Under the pieces are notes generated by a model. The model had not been told where the DNA came from and did not search any database. It saw nothing but the letters and a program-made list of their open reading frames with translations. From assembly GCA_027077185.1 (NCBI GenBank), contig JALTGJ010000434.1:1-6817 (forward strand): a stretch of DNA of 6,817 nt, read 5' to 3'. This document shows, piece after piece, positions 5,514-6,817 of the stretch (its first letter is position 1; the number at the start of each line of letters is the position of its first letter). The position numbers were made by a program, and so were the translations under genes. The stretch is from Spirochaetales bacterium (GTDB taxonomy: Bacteria; Spirochaetota; Spirochaetia; B11-G9).

Positions 5514-6389
5514 ATGAATACTTTAAAAATTCTGGCACCTGCAAAAATAAATTTACACCTTCAAGTAACTTCAAAAAGAAATGATGGCTACCATAATCTT
5601 ATTTCCCTATTTCAGATGATTTCTCTTTACGATGAAATTTATCTGGAAAAAATACAATCAAATGAAATTATTGTAGAAGGGAATTTTGATTGTGCCTTAC
5701 AGGATAACCTTATTTACAGGGCTGCCAACTGGTTAAGTAAGCGTCACAGTCTGGATGGAGGGATCTTAATCAATTGTGGTAAAAATATTCCTGCAGGTGC
5801 CGGCCTTGGGGGAGGTTCCAGTGACGCTGCAGCAGTGCTAATTGGAATTCCATTACTCTTCAAATTGAAGATAGACAGAAACACCTTATACAGTGGTGCA
5901 CTTGATCTTGGTAGTGATGTCCCCTTTTTTTTGGGATCTGCAACAGCAATAGCCCAGGGTCGGGGTGAGAATCTTATTCCCATACAAACACGGAATGGTC
6001 TTTTTTTGTTAATTACTGATACAGGTTTTCACAGCAGTACTAAAGAAGCTTTTAAAATGATTAAACCTGATTCTTTAACGGGGAAATCTATGTTAGATCC
6101 TGTGGATATAAAACAAAGGTATCTGAATTTAAACCCATCGAATTGGAAATTTATAAACTCATTTGAAGATTATTTATATGTTGAAAATCCCCTCTATGAG
6201 AGAATAATTAAACTTTTTTACAAGTATGGAGCTGAGTATTCATCAATAACAGGTACAGGATCTTCCGTCTTTGCTGTGTTTTCTGATATTAAAAAGCTTA
6301 ATTTGGCTCAAAAAGTACTAAAAAACAATAATATTATAGCGCATAAAGTAAAAATGCTTGCGAACAGACCAAAGCCGGTTTACAATTAG
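5514..6389 (+). CDS. ispE: 4-diphosphocytidyl-2-C-methyl-D-erythritol kinase
   Basis: IspE uses ATP to phosphorylate the 2-hydroxyl of CDP-methylerythritol in the MEP pathway of isoprenoid synthesis. The 291-residue protein is a GHMP kinase of usual length. PAKINLHLQV at 9-18 contains the catalytic Lys11, and DGYHNL (24-29) follows. The ATP-binding loop is IPAGAGLGGGSSDAAA (92-107). The catalytic Asp135 lies in GSDVPFFLG, then comes GRGE (149-152), and the C-terminal ITGTGSSVFAVF replaces the more usual SGSGS motif conservatively. ATG at 5514 has GAGGT at 5502-5506, 7 nt away. It is divergent from cheX. I could not find a convincing promoter of its own; a TATGAT at 5463-5468 has no good -35. 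Confidence 0.97.
   Translation: MNTLKILAPAKINLHLQVTSKRNDGYHNLISLFQMISLYDEIYLEKIQSNEIIVEGNFDCALQDNLIYRAANWLSKRHSLDGGILINCGKNIPAGAGLGGGSSDAAAVLIGIPLLFKLKIDRNTLYSGALDLGSDVPFFLGSATAIAQGRGENLIPIQTRNGLFLLITDTGFHSSTKEAFKMIKPDSLTGKSMLDPVDIKQRYLNLNPSNWKFINSFEDYLYVENPLYERIIKLFYKYGAEYSSITGTGSSVFAVFSDIKKLNLAQKVLKNNNIIAHKVKMLANRPKPVYN
6358..6386 (+). promoter_or_regulatory. Candidate sigma70 promoter for spoVG at the end of ispE
   Basis: TTGCGA (6358-6363, 4/6), a 17-nt spacer and TACAAT (6381-6386, 5/6) lie within the last codons of ispE. A transcription start near 6393 would give a leader of about 33 nt carrying the Shine-Dalgarno. This would let spoVG be expressed apart from ispE. A match of this strength can occur by chance in AT-rich DNA. 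Confidence 0.45.
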
Positions 6390-6425
6390 CCAACAGCTGA
6401 ATAGCTAATACTTCTTGGAGGGTAT

Positions 6426-6728
6426 ATGAAGATTACTGACATTAGAATTCGCCGGGTAGGTACAGATGGAAAACTTAAGGCCTATGTAACAGTTACCTTT
6501 GACGATTGTTTTGTTGTCCATAACATTAAGGTAATCGAAGGTAAAAATGGTGCTTTTATTGCTATGCCAAGCCGAAAGACTAAAACTGGAGAATATAAAG
6601 ATGTTGCACACCCGATAAACTCTGAATTTAGATCTGAACTTCAGAAAGAAATTCTTTCTGCTTACGAAAAAGAACCTTCAGAAGCAGCAACTTTAAAAAA
6701 AGAAGAAGATACCGAAGAAACAAGTTGA
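6426..6728 (+). CDS. spoVG: SpoVG-family nucleic-acid-binding regulator
   Basis: SpoVG proteins bind DNA and RNA and act as global regulators in both spore-forming and non-sporulating bacteria; the Borrelia homologue is a known DNA-binding protein. The 100-residue product aligns by eye with B. subtilis SpoVG along residues 1-70: [41 protein letters not shown] and AHPINSEFR. The C-terminus (from about 83) is a variable charged tail rich in Glu and Lys. ATG at 6426 is preceded by GGAGGG at 6417-6422, rather close at about 3-4 nt. It lies 36 nt behind ispE; linkage of ispE with spoVG also occurs in Firmicutes, where purR and yabJ lie between them. Confidence 0.96.
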   Translation: MKITDIRIRRVGTDGKLKAYVTVTFDDCFVVHNIKVIEGKNGAFIAMPSRKTKTGEYKDVAHPINSEFRSELQKEILSAYEKEPSEAATLKKEEDTEETS

Positions 6729-6738
6729 ACTATAGAAA

Positions 6739-6817
6739 GCTATTTGCGCTGTCCCACATTTAGGATTATAATAGTAGTTCTTCTCTAATTTAGAGATAAT
6801 ACACTGCGCAATATAGC
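6739..6817. other. Nested inverted repeat after spoVG, possible structured RNA or small repeat
   Basis: GCTATTTGCGC at 6739-6749 can pair with GCGCAATATAGC at 6806-6817, giving 11 base pairs with one bulged T at 6812. Inside it lies a second hairpin, TCTCT (6782-6786) with AGAGA (6792-6796). No T run follows within the window, so it is not shown to be an intrinsic terminator. It lacks the T-arm and other marks of a tRNA. The arm ends exactly at the window edge, so the structure may continue. The remaining bases 6729-6738 hold nothing I recognise. Confidence 0.45.

Noticed and set aside
6739..6817. tRNA gene after spoVG
   Set aside because: It has no T-arm GTTC-type sequence, no cloverleaf with a 7-bp acceptor, and the outer stem is too long.

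Overview
The window is AT-rich (roughly one third G+C) and densely coded. It looks like chromosomal core sequence from a spirochaete. I infer this from three things: the order rplU–prp–rpmA–obg–nadD–yqeK–LCP gene–rsfS, a CheX-type chemotaxis phosphatase, and an ispE–spoVG pair. No species can be named from sequence reading alone, and a clostridial-type relative is not strictly excluded. There are no mobile elements, CRISPR arrays, rRNA genes or recognisable tRNA genes.

Region 1 (about 1-4684, all + strand) is a compact ribosome-biogenesis and housekeeping operon. Ribosomal protein L21, a Prp-type cysteine protease and ribosomal protein L27 are followed by the ribosome-assembly GTPase Obg. Next come NadD (NAD synthesis), YqeK (Ap4A hydrolase), a membrane-anchored LCP-like protein whose catalytic residues look lost, and the ribosome silencing factor RsfS. 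Genes abut or overlap (nadD/yqeK by 8 nt, LCP/rsfS by 23 nt), which suggests translational coupling. TTG starts are used by prp, nadD and the LCP gene. The operon promoter lies mostly or wholly outside the window.

Region 2 (4663-5476, - strand) holds two convergently oriented genes with unusually good promoters. The first encodes a 78-residue protein that is about 65% Asp+Glu. It has a consensus-like sigma70 promoter and a strong Shine-Dalgarno, and its 3' end overlaps the rsfS 3' end by 22 nt. The second is a stand-alone cheX homologue. Its perfect TTGACA-17-TATAAT promoter ends so close to the best ATG that the mRNA is predicted to be leaderless; the longer reading frame from TTG would start inside the -35 box.

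Region 3 (5514-6728, + strand) contains ispE (isoprenoid MEP pathway) and the nucleic-acid-binding regulator spoVG, which has a plausible promoter of its own at the end of ispE. The last 89 bases carry no gene but contain a long nested inverted repeat reaching the window edge.

I found no clear new multi-gene system. The points most worth a second look are the hyperacidic small protein with its antisense overlap, the leaderless cheX, the Prp protease beside an L27 without a cleavable extension, the degenerate LCP protein, and the terminal inverted repeat.
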